Origin: Acetobacterium wieringae
Lineage (GTDB): Bacteria; Bacillota; Clostridia; Eubacteriales; Eubacteriaceae
Length of the DNA stretch: 59,580 nt
Assembly: GCF_026646375.1 (NCBI RefSeq)
Contig: NZ_JAIPPU010000020.1
Span: 1 to 59,580, forward strand
Direction: 5' to 3'
A model generated the notes under the pieces. That model did not search any database, was not told the origin of the DNA, and saw nothing but the letters and a program-made list of their open reading frames with translations. Within the stretch, counting starts at the first letter, position 1; each line of letters starts with the position of its first letter. Shown piece by piece: positions 1-10,520 of the stretch. The translations under genes and the position numbers were made by a program.

Positions 1-54
1 TGAGGTATTTTTTATTGTCAATCTCTTGACCTATTTAAATTATACAGGAAGCTT

Positions 55-1308
55 TTAAAAATATGAAATGGGATAGATAACATGATCTTTCTTAGCATCC
101 AGGCACCCCATCGGATCATCAATCGTCACAGCCCGTCGCACCGCCAGATTACCAAAGCGTTTTTTCAAGCCATCCACGGTATCATCCAATCTTGCCTGTC
201 GTACCCGTAATTCCTCATTGCCAAATAAATCCAGTTGAATGGGTGTTGAATCCGGTACCATATCCGTAACCCTCACGCCCATGGAGCGGATGTCTGAACT
301 GAAATCATAGTTTCTTACAAAGAGATCAATAGCAGCTCTGGCAATTTCATTGGTCAGATCCGATGGCTTCTGGAGCTTCATTTGCCTGGTAAAGCTGTGC
401 AGCTCTTTATTTCGAACATGAATGGCCACAGTTTGACAATAACAGCCGGTTTCTCTTAAACGCATGGCCACGCTTTCGGTCAGCATATAAATTATGATCT
501 TGACGTCTTTCAAATTAGTCAAGTCCCTGGGTGTGGTAATGCTGTTGCCAATGCTTTTAATCAGCCGTTCATTGCCATTATAATGCTCATCAAAACTTTT
601 AACCGGGCTATCGTCCAGACCATTGGCAAACCGCCATAGAACCACCCCCATCTTACCAAACACATGAACCAGAAAATCAAGATTACTTTCTGCTAATTGG
701 CCGATGGTATAAATACCATATTTCAGTAATTTCTTTTTGGTAGATCGTCCCACATAAAGCAGATCTCCAGCTTCCTGTTCCCAGACAATTTTTCTATAAT
801 TATCTCGGGTGATTACTGTGATCGCATCCGGCTTCTTGTAATCCGATCCATACTTTGCAAAAATCTTGTTCCAGGATACTCCGATTGATACCGTCACTCC
901 CAGCTCATCTTTAATTTCCGCACTGATCTTTCGGGCAATTTCTTCGCCTGATCCGTGTATTTTCACACTATTCGTACAATCGACCCAGGATTCGTCCAAA
1001 CCATAAGGCTCCACCTGATCCGAGTAGCGGTTATAAATCTGCCTGGATAACTTTGAATATCGGAGATACCGTTCATAATTCGGCGGTACAATGATAAGCC
1101 CAGGACATTTCCCCATCGCTTGCCATAAGGCTTCTCCGGTCTTAACACCTGCTTTTTTGGCTTTCTCATTCTTGGCCAGGATTATCCCGTGACGTTTTTC
1201 CGGATTACCACCAACGGCCACCGGCTTATCTCTAATCTCTGGATTATACAAGCATTCAACAGCTGCATAGAACGAATTCATATCACTGTGTAAAATAACT
1301 CGATCCAT
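55..1308 (-). CDS. Y-family DNA polymerase (DinB/UmuC-like)
   Basis: 417-residue Y-family translesion polymerase, the ImpB/MucB/SamB type common on plasmids. Seen: the N-terminal palm motif 'HSDMNSFYAAVE' carrying the first catalytic Asp, the second acidic site 'YGLDESWVD' near residue 105, and the little-finger region after residue 240. 'QLDLF' near residue 360 matches the beta-clamp binding motif QL(S/D)LF, so it should work with the host sliding clamp. The start at 1308 is chosen for the GGGGTG ribosome site 6-7 nt upstream. A strong promoter with an overlapping LexA-like box lies just upstream, so SOS induction is likely. It is divergent from nothing nearby and reads off the left side of the cluster. 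Family call is firm; pol IV versus UmuC subfamily is not resolved. Confidence 0.93.
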   Translation of the reverse strand: MDRVILHSDMNSFYAAVECLYNPEIRDKPVAVGGNPEKRHGIILAKNEKAKKAGVKTGEALWQAMGKCPGLIIVPPNYERYLRYSKLSRQIYNRYSDQVEPYGLDESWVDCTNSVKIHGSGEEIARKISAEIKDELGVTVSIGVSWNKIFAKYGSDYKKPDAITVITRDNYRKIVWEQEAGDLLYVGRSTKKKLLKYGIYTIGQLAESNLDFLVHVFGKMGVVLWRFANGLDDSPVKSFDEHYNGNERLIKSIGNSITTPRDLTNLKDVKIIIYMLTESVAMRLRETGCYCQTVAIHVRNKELHSFTRQMKLQKPSDLTNEIARAAIDLFVRNYDFSSDIRSMGVRVTDMVPDSTPIQLDLFGNEELRVRQARLDDTVDGLKKRFGNLAVRRAVTIDDPMGCLDAKKDHVIYPISYF

Positions 1309-1336
1309 TTCTTCACCCCACTAAATCACCAAATGA

Positions 1337-1384
1337 AACGAACGTTCGTTCTATTATGATATACCGGTTAATCTATTTCGTCAA
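1337..1384 (-). promoter_or_regulatory. SOS-type promoter of the Y-family polymerase with LexA-like box
   Basis: On the minus strand TTGACG (1379-1384) is followed after 17 nt by TATCAT (1356-1361). Immediately downstream is a perfect 14-bp palindrome AACGAACGTTCGTT (1337-1350), and 1340-1351 reads GAAC-N4-GTTC, the core of Firmicute LexA (DinR) sites. The box overlaps the expected transcription start, as in repressed SOS genes. Promoter spacing is seen directly; LexA binding is inferred. Confidence 0.75.
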
Positions 1385-1412
1385 GAAAAAAATGGACAAT
1401 GTTTCTTGGGAA

Positions 1413-1437
1413 TAAAAAAGACCACTCGGAAGTGGCC
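1413..1437 (-). terminator. Intrinsic terminator, minus strand, downstream of the XRE regulator
   Basis: Minus-strand RNA would form GGCCACT-TCCG-AGTGGTC (7 pairs including one G-U), followed by TTTTTT. It lies about 210 nt beyond the stop of the XRE gene and before the polymerase promoter, so it probably insulates the two units. Confidence 0.55.
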
Positions 1438-1495
1438 AGCTGTCTTTCTATTTGCTTCGTTTGTGGTTATACTGTTAAATTCAATCAAACATGAA

Positions 1496-1643
1496 TTTAA
1501 AGACATCTTATGTTACGGTTCGGCGGCATGGCAGTTAGCCAATAACCTATTTAAAAACATTGCATGTTATGGTTCGGCAGGGTCATTTGAGTAAGATATA
1601 CACTCTAATAACACAATTTAAAAACAGCTTCTGTTGTGGCTAA
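1496..1643. repeat. Three imperfect direct repeats, each with a small hairpin
   Basis: Three spaced copies of a motif TTTAAA-(A/G)ACA-N5-TGTT-N2-GG begin near 1497, 1551 and 1618. The first two share the extension GGTTCGGC. Each copy contains a short inverted repeat (for example AACAT-TGC-ATGTT) which, on the minus strand, is followed by TTTAAA. They may be weak tandem terminators after the XRE gene or binding sites; the sequence does not decide. No convincing gene lies in 1309-1644. Confidence 0.5.
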
Positions 1644-1644
1644 A

Positions 1645-2307
1645 TTACTGCCATTCTCTGAACTTATTTCTTTTTTGATTACTTATTGAGATTGATGTCA
1701 AGATTCCAATTGTAATAGCCTCAGAATCAATTTTTTGATCATCCAGTCCCCAAGACATAATGTTTGACATAAGAAAATCAAATTTATTCCCTTGAGCGAT
1801 TTCATGTGAGTGTTTTAAAAACAGCATTGTAAGGTAATCTTTAATTTCCTGATCGTTTTTAGCGTTAATTAATCTACTTTGGTAATACTTCGCCATTTTT
1901 GGGCTTACAAACCTTCCGAAAAACATTCCAATCATACCAACAGCTAAAAAATACTCATTATCATTATTAAAGCAGAATTCACTTGAATTGCCAGTCTCCA
2001 TAGCGGTATTAATTTTTTCTCTTAATGCTTCTCTTTCAGGATATGCGTTCATTTTATTACCCACTTTCTCTAAATTTTCTCTCTGATCATCTAGAAAATA
2101 ATCTGTCGGAACGTTTAAACATGCGCATATTAATTGATATTCTGTATAGCTAAAGATCCGTTCTCCCCTTAATGCCATGGAAACCGAATGTTTCGATATC
2201 CCTAACAAATCTACTAACACTTGCTGCTTAAACCCTTTTTCTTTGAGAAATAATTTAATCCTAATACCGACGAAACCATTCGCTTCAACCATCTGTAAAT
2301 TGTTCAT
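1645..2307 (-). CDS. XRE-family transcriptional regulator
   Basis: 220-residue protein with an N-terminal XRE helix-turn-helix (about residues 14-65; 'LLGISKHSVSMALRGER' is the recognition region) and a C-terminal all-helical domain of about 140 residues that I do not recognise. It is probably a repressor controlling itself and the divergent small operon at 2495. It starts at ATG 2307 behind a GAGGTG ribosome site. Its promoter overlaps a paired inverted repeat (2339-2372), which fits autoregulation. The DNA-binding role is firm by motif; the regulated targets are inferred from the divergent arrangement. Confidence 0.85.
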   Translation of the reverse strand: MNNLQMVEANGFVGIRIKLFLKEKGFKQQVLVDLLGISKHSVSMALRGERIFSYTEYQLICACLNVPTDYFLDDQRENLEKVGNKMNAYPEREALREKINTAMETGNSSEFCFNNDNEYFLAVGMIGMFFGRFVSPKMAKYYQSRLINAKNDQEIKDYLTMLFLKHSHEIAQGNKFDFLMSNIMSWGLDDQKIDSEAITIGILTSISISNQKRNKFREWQ

Positions 2308-2338
2308 TTAATCACCTCGAATTTATGTCTTTATAATA

Positions 2339-2372
2339 ATACAAAAGTATAATAAAAACAATACTTTTGTAT
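2339..2372. promoter_or_regulatory. Paired operator overlapping the XRE promoter
   Basis: ATACAAAAGTAT (2339-2350) and its exact reverse complement ATACTTTTGTAT (2361-2372) are separated by 10 bp, placing their centres 22 bp (two helical turns) apart. On the minus strand they overlap a -35-like TTGTTT and a -10-like TATTAT 17 nt apart. This is the expected layout for an autoregulatory XRE operator. Confidence 0.65.
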
Positions 2373-2413
2373 AATATATTTTATACATTTTTAGTCAGAA
2401 ACGCATAAAACCC

Positions 2414-2442
2414 TTTACATATAGGTACCTATATGATATAAT
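2414..2442 (+). promoter_or_regulatory. Strong promoter with an 18-bp palindrome in its spacer
   Basis: TTTACA (2414-2419), a 17-nt spacer and TATAAT (2437-2442) make a near-consensus sigma-A promoter for the plus-strand operon at 2495. A perfect 18-bp palindrome CATATAGGTACCTATATG (2418-2435) fills the spacer, a typical repressor position. It is unrelated in sequence to the 2339-2372 sites, so a second regulator may act here. Confidence 0.75.
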
Positions 2443-2494
2443 TATGGTAAGTTAAGATGTTGTTCGAAAATAATTTATAAGGAGAGAGAAAACA

Positions 2495-2692
2495 ATGTTG
2501 AAAGAATATTGGAATGGTGTACAATGGGAAGAAGTCGACGAAGAATGGTGCAAAGGAATTTCTCGTTTCAAAGAAATTGAGACATTATGGGACATGGGAT
2601 ATGCTGGATTAAAAGTAGTTTATAAAAATGGTGATGTTGTTTGGTATAGTAACATTCATGGTACTTGGGGAAGTCCAACAGTTTTCAGATAA
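2495..2692 (+). CDS. Small hypothetical protein
   Basis: 65-residue protein, rich in Trp, Tyr and acidic residues, with no signal peptide or membrane segment. I recognise no family. It is the first gene of a three-gene plus-strand operon and has an excellent ribosome site (AAGGAGAG, 9 nt before ATG 2495) and a strong, apparently repressible promoter. The pattern of hydrophobic strands ('LKVVYKNGDVVWYSN') suggests a small beta-rich fold. Function unknown. Confidence 0.7.
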   Translation: MLKEYWNGVQWEEVDEEWCKGISRFKEIETLWDMGYAGLKVVYKNGDVVWYSNIHGTWGSPTVFR

Positions 2693-2774
2693 AATAGAGA
2701 CTATTATCTAAATAAATCTTATCAAATTAAGGGCTGGCATCCCAAACTGCCAATTAAATTTAAAGGTGAAAAAG

Positions 2775-3149
2775 ATGATCGAAAAAATTAAAGACGCAAT
2801 CGAAAAAAAAGCAATGCAGACAGGCGCAATGGGTACAGAAAATGTCAGCATTTTGTTAAAAATAACCGAAGTAGAACGATTAGAATTTTTAGAAGAAAGC
2901 GATCAATTGGATGAGCATTGGAATTGGGATATTGACGATGGCGAATTGCATGTAATCTACACAGAGACTCTGCCTAAATATGAGGCACAAAAAAAATACC
3001 TGGCAAAACTAAAGCAGATCCCCTTAAAAATTCCAGTTGAAACATTCGAAGCCTATCGGGAAGCGTGTGAAAAAAACGGTACCAAACCAGTAACTGAATT
3101 AAGAAATTTCATAAAAAATTATATTGAAAAAGCGGGAAAAGAAAAATGA
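2775..3149 (+). CDS. Hypothetical protein, operon gene 2
   Basis: About 124 residues, charged and mostly helical: an N-terminal amphipathic helix rich in Lys, a central acidic stretch and a C-terminal helix ending in Lys/Glu. Soluble, family not recognised. ATG 2775 is preferred because AAAGGTG lies 6 nt upstream; a GTG at 2766 is an alternative. Its stop overlaps the next start by 4 nt, so the two genes are translationally coupled. Confidence 0.65.
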   Translation: MIEKIKDAIEKKAMQTGAMGTENVSILLKITEVERLEFLEESDQLDEHWNWDIDDGELHVIYTETLPKYEAQKKYLAKLKQIPLKIPVETFEAYREACEKNGTKPVTELRNFIKNYIEKAGKEK

Positions 3150-3448
3150 ACGGATGTGAATTAGTGAGAAAATTGGAACGCTTGAGTACCGAAGAAATCG
3201 AAAAAGGAACAAAAGCATGGGAGATTGCTGAAGAAATTTCTAAGGTGCAGTACAACAACAAAAAAAATGACGTTGTTATCAATCTATTATCGAACAATTT
3301 TATCCATGATTATAAAGATTTCAAAGAAACCTCTTATTTTGATGGTAGTCAAGATATTGCTAATTTTGCTGATCAAGGGCTGTTAATTTATCAAGCGATT
3401 GATTATATCTTTTGGGCCGGTGAAATGAAGAAAACTATATTCCAATAA
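3146..3448 (+). CDS. Hypothetical protein, operon gene 3
   Basis: 100-residue protein that starts inside the stop of the previous gene (ATGA overlap). It begins with a helical region and a 'EIAEEISKVQYNNKKND' stretch; there is no membrane segment. No family recognised. The tight coupling to the preceding gene suggests the two products act together, possibly as a small regulatory or toxin-antitoxin-like pair, but nothing in either sequence proves that. Confidence 0.6.
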   Translation: MNGCELVRKLERLSTEEIEKGTKAWEIAEEISKVQYNNKKNDVVINLLSNNFIHDYKDFKETSYFDGSQDIANFADQGLLIYQAIDYIFWAGEMKKTIFQ

Positions 3449-3861
3449 TTCAGAGAACCCTCTAAATTTCTTTTTCAATCACTAAAAAAGGGCGTAGAAA
3501 TCCTGAATGCAAAAAAGCATAAAGCTTGTCATTTCTACGTCTTAAATAAAAAGTCTGCTGGATAGGTGGTTTTTTCATGACCACTGGATTCTCATTATCC
3601 TTCGTCCAAACTACAAAGGTGACTATCACCTTAACGAATCCAAAATCTCTCCCGAAGTTTCCCCCGAACCGTGATTATTTTACTTGGGTTTACGTTCTCA
3701 TCCCCAATGACGACATTTTAATGCAGCAGCACATTAAAAGGCCGAATAGATTTATTATTTAGGCTCTACCACACCACGCTTCTTTTTTCGGTGGTCTAAC
3801 GTTGTCCCCACCCTCATTATTTATCTGTCAGATCCTTCTTAAATCAAATTTTAAGCACAAC
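3449..3861. other. Non-coding stretch with one long inverted repeat
   Basis: Between the plus-strand operon and the terminator of the large minus-strand block I see only one clear structure, CGTAGAAAT (3493-3501) with its complement ATTTCTACG (3531-3539). This is a 9-bp stem around a 29-nt loop without a strong T run. A plus-strand reading frame of 61 codons (3577-3762) has an AGGTGG-like site but an unconvincing product, so I do not call it. Confidence 0.45.
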
Positions 3862-3904
3862 AAAAAAGGTGTGCAGCAATCAAGTGACTACTACACACAC
3901 CCTT
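3862..3904 (-). terminator. Intrinsic terminator ending the large minus-strand block
   Basis: Minus-strand RNA forms GGTGTGTG ... CACACC with a loop of about 20 nt, followed directly by TTTTTT. It sits 180 nt after the stop of the SNF2/methylase gene and is the last minus-strand structure before the plus-strand operon. Confidence 0.7.
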
Positions 3905-3905
3905 G

Positions 3906-4067
3906 TTATTGAAAAGAAATATTCAGCTTGCGAAAAATTTCAATGATTCTACTTTTACTATCGGATCCAACCAGCTTGCTCATGCAGGAGCTGGTTGACG
4001 GTTTTGCTACTTCTTGACTAGTCGATTTTCCCATCCGGTTTCTTCGATTCCTTTCTATTAAGATCAT
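3906..4067 (-). CDS. Possible small protein downstream of the SNF2/methylase gene
   Basis: A 53-codon frame (an internal ATG at 4034 would give 42 codons) lies between the SNF2/methylase stop and the terminator. The C-terminal half ('KLVGSDSKSRIIEIFRKLN') reads like a real helical peptide. There is no good ribosome site for either ATG, so expression would have to be coupled to the upstream gene. Speculative. Confidence 0.25.
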   Translation of the reverse strand: MILIERNRRNRMGKSTSQEVAKPSTSSCMSKLVGSDSKSRIIEIFRKLNISFQ

Positions 4068-7000
4068 TGCTTGATTCAAATTATTGCTCTGGCTCCCATT
4101 CCCCTTCGTCGATGGCACACATTTCCATATACTCCAGATGATCCGCCATACTTGCATCATTGTCCGGGGTTTCCTGGGAATGGTCGGATTGTTCGACGCT
4201 GAGAATTGTATTTAGCTCGTTTAATCGTAGCAGGTAGTCGTTTAGTTCCTGCTCCTGGGGAAAAGGCTTTTTAACCTCATCTCTGGCGTTTTCCAGCCGT
4301 TCCATGGTATCCTGGATATTCATTTCACATTTTTTGATCTGATCCGGGATGCTTTCCAGGACATGACCGATTCGGGTGATATTTCCCAGGGGATCGGTGC
4401 CCAAATGGACGGTATGGGTGGCCTGATTTTTGAATAAAAGATCGACCCCATCGAAACCGCCATACTTGGCTGCCATTTTAAATCCGGCATACTGGCCGAT
4501 TAACCGTGGTTTATAATCTTCCAGCTTTTTAATTACCTCCAGAATGGCGGTGCCGGCTTCCTTCTTATCGGTATAAAAGACATTGCCGATGGTCATTTCA
4601 AAATGATCCTTGGCTGGCCGTTTCGATTCAAAGAGCTTCTGATCCTCAATTAAGGCGTTTTTCTGCTCGGTTTGGATACTGATATCTCTTGGATAGGCTT
4701 TTAAGATATTGTCCTCCAGACGATAACGTTGGCTGACAAAATTGGCTTTGATCAGCTTCAGCTTGGTGACTTTTACATCGAGATCCATCTTCTCCTTAAT
4801 GAGTGGATTACCGGTGGCCAGGGCTTTGACTTCGGCATAGGATAACGCCTGCTCATCCACATCCTCACAGGATCGCCCGGGAAGTTTACTGGTCATGATC
4901 TGACCGATAAATTTCTGTTTATTCTCGATCAACTGCCACGAGTAGCTGTCAAAAGTTTGCTCGGTGATATAACGAAAAATCTTCACTTCCGGATTTTCGT
5001 TTCCCTGTCTTAGGATGCGACCCTCCTGTTGTTCAATATCCGCCGGACGCCAAGGTACATCCAAATGATGGAGGGCAATCAGTTTATCTTGGACGTTGGT
5101 TCCAGCGCCCATTTTTGGCGTTGATCCAATCAGCACCCGCACGGATCCGCTTCTTACCTTTGAAAAAAGTGCCGTTTTCTTCACATCGGTGTCGGCATCG
5201 TGGATAAAGGCAATCTCATCTTCCGGGATCCCTTTAGCAACAGCTTTATTTTTAATCTCCTGATAGACATTAAACCGGCCATCTTTATTGGGCGTGGATA
5301 AATCACAAAATACCAATTGAGCTGAACGCTGATCCATGCTGTCCTGCCAGACTTTGACAATATTTTCGACACTCTTATTCACCTTTGATTCTTCCGGATC
5401 GGGCAGCAGCGGGTTAATCAGTCGCTGATCCAGAGCCAGCTTACGTCCGTCATTGGTTATCTTCAGCATGTTATCCTCATAGGGTTCCACCTGATGATTC
5501 CGGACCCGTTCGGCCCGGGCGACCAGCTCCATGAGCATCTCCTTCTGATGTTCGGACGGTTTAATCACCACATCTTCATAGATGGCCTTTGGTACCGGGA
5601 GTTTTAACATATCCGGGGTTTGAATATCAGCTACCTCCTTAAAAACAGCCATCAGCTCCGGCAGATTATAAAACCGGGCCAGACGGGTTTTGGATCGGTA
5701 TCCGGTTCCTTCCGGGGATAATTCGATGGCGGTAATGGCTTCAGCATAGGTCGACGCCCAGGCATCGAAGTGACCTAAATCCATGTCCATCAGGGTGTCG
5801 TACTGGAGATAACGCATCATCGTATATAATTCGGTAATACTGTTCGAAATTGGTGTGCCGGTGGCAAAGACCACCCCTTTGTTCTGGGTTAATTGATCCA
5901 GATACTGGCATTTGTTAAACATATCGGTGGCTTTTTGGGCTTCACTCTGCCCGATGCCGGCCACGTTTCGCATCTTAGTATATAAAAAGAGATTTTTGTA
6001 CGAATGTGCCTCGTCCACAAACAGGCGGTCAACCCCCAATTCCTCAAAGGTAATGACGCCATCTTTTCGGGTGTCATCATTGAGTCGGTTCAGACGTAAT
6101 TCCAGTGACTTCCGGGTTCTTTCCAGTTGTTTGATGGTGAACTGTTCCTCATTATTGCGTTTGGCATCATCGATGGCCATTAGCACATCCTCAATCTGAC
6201 TGTCCAGGGCCTGTTCCTGAAATTCTTTGGACAGGGGGATTTTTTCGAATTGAGAATGGCCAATAATTATGGCATCATAATCACCGGTGGCGATCCGGGA
6301 ACAGAACTTCTTGCGGTTATCCGGTTCAAAATCCTTTTTCCGGGCAACCAGGACATTGGCTCCGGGATAGAGTGCCAGAAACTCAGCTCCCCATTGTCCG
6401 ATTAAATGATTGGGAACCACGAACAGGGCTTTGTTGGACAAACCCAGGTACTTGCTTTCCATGGCAATGGCGGTCATCTCAAAGGTCTTGCCGGCACCGA
6501 CGCAATGACCAAGCAGGGTATTTCCGCCGTACAGCCCCCGGGCAATGGCATTAAGCTGATAATCCCGCAAACGGATCTCCGGCGAAATACCGTGAAGGAC
6601 GACATGGCTTCCTTCGTATTCCCGGGGCCTGATGCTGTTAAACAGGATATTATATTTCCTGGTTAAAACCTCCCGGCGTTGTGGATCCTGAAAGATCCAA
6701 TCCCGGAACGCTTCTTTAATCAGCTCCTGCTTCTGATTGGCCAGAATGGTTTCGTTTTTATTAAGAACACGGACATCATTGCCATCAGCGTTCTGGATTG
6801 TGTCATAAATCCGGATATCCTTCAGGTTAAGGGAATCCTCCAGGATGCGATAAGCATTGGCCCGTTTAGTGCCAAAGGTGACATTTGCCAGGACATTATC
6901 ATAGGTATCGGCATTCTTGCCTTGTACGTTCCAGACCCCGGTATAGGGGGAATAATGGATCTTGATGGATCCGCTGTTAACCAGATAGGTTGCCGGCTTA

Positions 7001-10000
7001 AAGGTATCAACCATGAAATCCTGGATATAGCAAGGATCGATCCAGGTTGCTCCCAACCGCACTTCGATTTCCGATGCTTCCAGATCCCGGGGCTGGGCAG
7101 CTTCCAGTGCAGTGATGTTTGGTAAAAGGGTTTGAGACTGATCGTTGGGTAGGTTTTCAAACAGCTGACGGACATGATCCAGCTTCTTTCGGACATTTCC
7201 GGACAGGTATTCATCGGCAGTGACAAAGGGAACGTCCGTGGCATCGAAAAGGTTTTGGGGGAGCTGCTCCGGATCAAGATTTCCAAAATCCCGGAAGATT
7301 AATCCTTCCAGATCGTTAATGATAACGTCCCTGGGTTTTCCGGTTAAACTGCTCATATAGTCCAGATCGACCTTGGCTTTTTCGCTGATGGAAACCAGCA
7401 GCGCTTCATTGGAGGTGTCTACGGCTGTAACCACCTCATTGGTGCGAATGGTGCGCTTATAGAAGAAGTCCGATTTTTCTTTGAAGGTACCATCTTCATT
7501 TAGAACTTCCAGAGCGCATAAAAGCCAATAGGATCCATCCTCATCAAAGGCCCGACGGTTCCCGGTGGCGTTAATCAGACCGTGTTTCTTGGAAAAGGCA
7601 TCGTATAAGGTGTGTAGTTCTTCCTGTTTCTTTTCAATCTCCTCATTACTACCATTTTCAAGTTGCAGGGCAATCAGTTCCCGGGTGCAGTCCCGGAGAC
7701 CGATCAATCCCATAATCCGGCTCGTTGTGGCTGCGGGTTTATCCATCCGGTTCATTACAGAATTTTCCCGGTAGTAAAGTTCATCATTAACGATGGTATA
7801 ACTGTAATTGGCCACATCCGGATCGGCGGGGATGGTAGCCTGGTCATCTTCCATAAGGTTTTCAGCTTCAATTTCCACTTGTGGAAATTGATAATCCAGA
7901 TTGCCCAGGGCTTTTTCCAGTGCAAGCTTCAGGTCGTTCCCGGGGATCGGCAAACAGGCCGATTCATCACCAAACCGTCCGGATACCATTTGCATCTCCC
8001 CTAGGATCATTTCCGGATGATCAATGAAATACTGATTCATGGGGATCCCATTTTCATCCATTCCCAGATGTACCCAGGGTTCATCCGCTGCTAGAACCTT
8101 CCGATCCCGCTTCTTCATGAAGATGATGTCCGATGTGACTTCGGTGCCGGCATTCGCTTTAAAGGCATTATTCGGCAGGCGCACGGCGCCGATTAATTCC
8201 GCCCGTTCAGCCAGATACTGCCTGACCATGGGCGACTTCTTATCCATTGTTCCTTTGCTGGTGATAAAGGCTAACACGCCCCCATCCCGTAGCTTATCCA
8301 GCGATTTGGCTAAGAAATAATCATGGATCATAAAACTGTGTTTGTCATAGGCTTTATCATAAACCTGATAATCACCAAAGGGGACATTCCCGATGGCCAC
8401 ATCAAAAAAACTGTTGGAGAATTGGGTTTTCTCAAACCCGCACACGGATATGTTTGCTTCCGGATAAAGGGCTTTGGCGATCCGACCGGTAATCTCATCC
8501 AGCTCCACGCCATAAAGCTTCGAATCCTTCATGGCGTCCGGCAATAAGCCAAAGAAATGGCCCACACCCATCCCTGGTTCCAGAATATTCCCTTTATAAT
8601 ACCCCATCTGCTCCAGTGCGTCATACATGGCTTTGATAATAACCGGCGCTGTATAATGGGCATTTAGTGTCGATCCCTTGGCCGAACTGTATTCATCCTC
8701 GGATAACAATTCTTTTAACTCCTGAACTTCCGGTTTCCAATGGATGTTATCCGGATCGAATGCCTGTGGCAGCCCACCCCAACCCACATATCGGGATAAA
8801 ATTTCCTGTTCTGCCGGCGTGGCCATTCGCTTTTCTTTTTCAATCGCTTGCAGGGTTTGAATTGCCAAAACATTGGCTTTGAACTTTTGTCGTGGTGAGC
8901 CTTCTCCCAGGACATCAGCAGTTATTTTATAGTTTTCCGGTTTAGGGGTATTAATCTCCGTTTTTTTCTGGTCGCTATGATCCCCTTCATCCTGATCCGC
9001 TGCGGATACAGCAATCAATTCCCGATCTTTAGCATCTTCCGGATCCCGATCAAAGCTTATAAATGATTTGGTTTCTCCATAGCTTTCAACATACGGTTCC
9101 GGATCCACTTCCTGATAGGCTCCCGGCACGACGTATTGGCCGGCTTCAATGAGTTCTCTGACTTCCCCGGCAATCTCTGACCAGGACAAGAAATAATCAA
9201 TCGACGGATCGGCAGTCTTTTCAAAGCGAATCCCATTCTGATCAAGATGCTGTCGGTAGGTATCCGTGAGATTCCCGAGCACCGGGACTTCGCTGAATAA
9301 ATAGGTGTTTTTAATCACTTCGCCAAACTCTGCATTATTTTTGGTTTCGGATAATAAATCATAGATCACGGGCCGGGTGTAGTCGTCCGGGGTCACGTTG
9401 ATTAGCAGATCATGAATATCGGCCATCGGAATTGTCGGTTTTTCCGGTTTCTGCTCTGCTGATTTAACCCGTTTTGGTTCATCAAGCACATAGCGCCCCT
9501 GGGTCATCAATTCTTCGATACGCTTTGCCACTTTTGGCCAGGATAAAAGGATGCTTTTTTCTGCTTCATCCCGGCGTAACAGCATCCCTTTGGCACTGTA
9601 ATCTAACCAGCTGTGATCCGCTCCGGAAAGCGCATGAGATCGTCCCCCCTGGCCATATTCATTTTTGAGAAAATCCGCTTTCTCCTGGGATGAGTGGTTT
9701 TCTGTGAAATAGTTGATGATCCGCTGTTTTCCTCCAGACATACTGCTACCACTACCTAAAACCGCATCCACTTCATCCTCAGTAATAAACATCGCCGGTT
9801 CCTGGTAATCAAACCCGTTCGCCTGATACTCCCGGCGCTCCCGCTTTAAATCACGGAGTCGGCTTAATAACTCATCCGGCTTGTGGAAGTGAAAACGTAA
9901 AATGGATCGGTCAACCTTATATTTTTTGACAAACCCGTCTAGTCCGTTAATAATTTCATCCAATTTTTCCGGATCAGTGTAAAGTTCAGCAATCCGAGCT

Positions 10001-10440
10001 GAACTATCCGGATGACCCCCACGAAAAATGTCATCCTCCATAAAAAATTCCCCGGATCGATCCTGATGCAGATGCCAGAGTTTATCTGCCAGTTCTTTGC
10101 GTTCGTGGCCATCGACCTGATCAAGCTGTTCCTGGCCCATATAAAGGCCATTTTCTAAGAGTTCCCCGATCCGCTTTTCAACCTGTTCCCAGGACAGGGT
10201 GGTTTTCATGAAATTACTTTGTACCGTGTTCCCCCTGGCGATCTGAATGCCGTTTTTATCAAACCAGACCGCCACTTCTTTTTCATCAATGTAAAACCCT
10301 TTGCCACCGGTGCGGTATTCTGCTTGTAGAAAAGCCACATTGTCTTCTGCCGGCAGCTGCTTCTTGTATTGGGCGACAATGCGTAATTGACTGTTTTTCT
10401 TATTGCCGGCGCTGCGAAGGATCACATCAATATCATGCTG

Positions 10441-10490
10441 GGGCATAGAAAAAGCGGAGGGCTTAAGGCTCTCCGCTTGTTGGTTTGGTT
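10441..10490. other. Terminator-like hairpin inside the SNF2/methylase gene
   Basis: AAGCGGAG (10452-10459) pairs with CTCCGCTT (10471-10478) around an 11-nt loop. On the minus strand the stem is followed by TTTCT. It lies just 3' of the overprinted TnpV-like gene, so it could be that gene's own terminator retained within the host frame. Confidence 0.35.
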
Positions 10491-10520
10491 TTATTGGCTC
10501 CTGTTCCGGCTTAAACAGGC

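Noticed and set aside
1406..1594. Plus-strand 62-codon frame
   Set aside because: It overlaps the terminator and the triple hairpin repeat; the repeats explain its sequence.
3577..3762. Plus-strand 61-codon frame after the small operon
   Set aside because: It has an AGGTGG-like site but the product has no plausible fold and lies in otherwise non-coding DNA.
6822..7286. 154-codon minus-strand frame within the SNF2/methylase gene
   Set aside because: Unlike the TnpV-like overlap it has no ribosome site or recognisable family, and looks like a shadow of the main frame.
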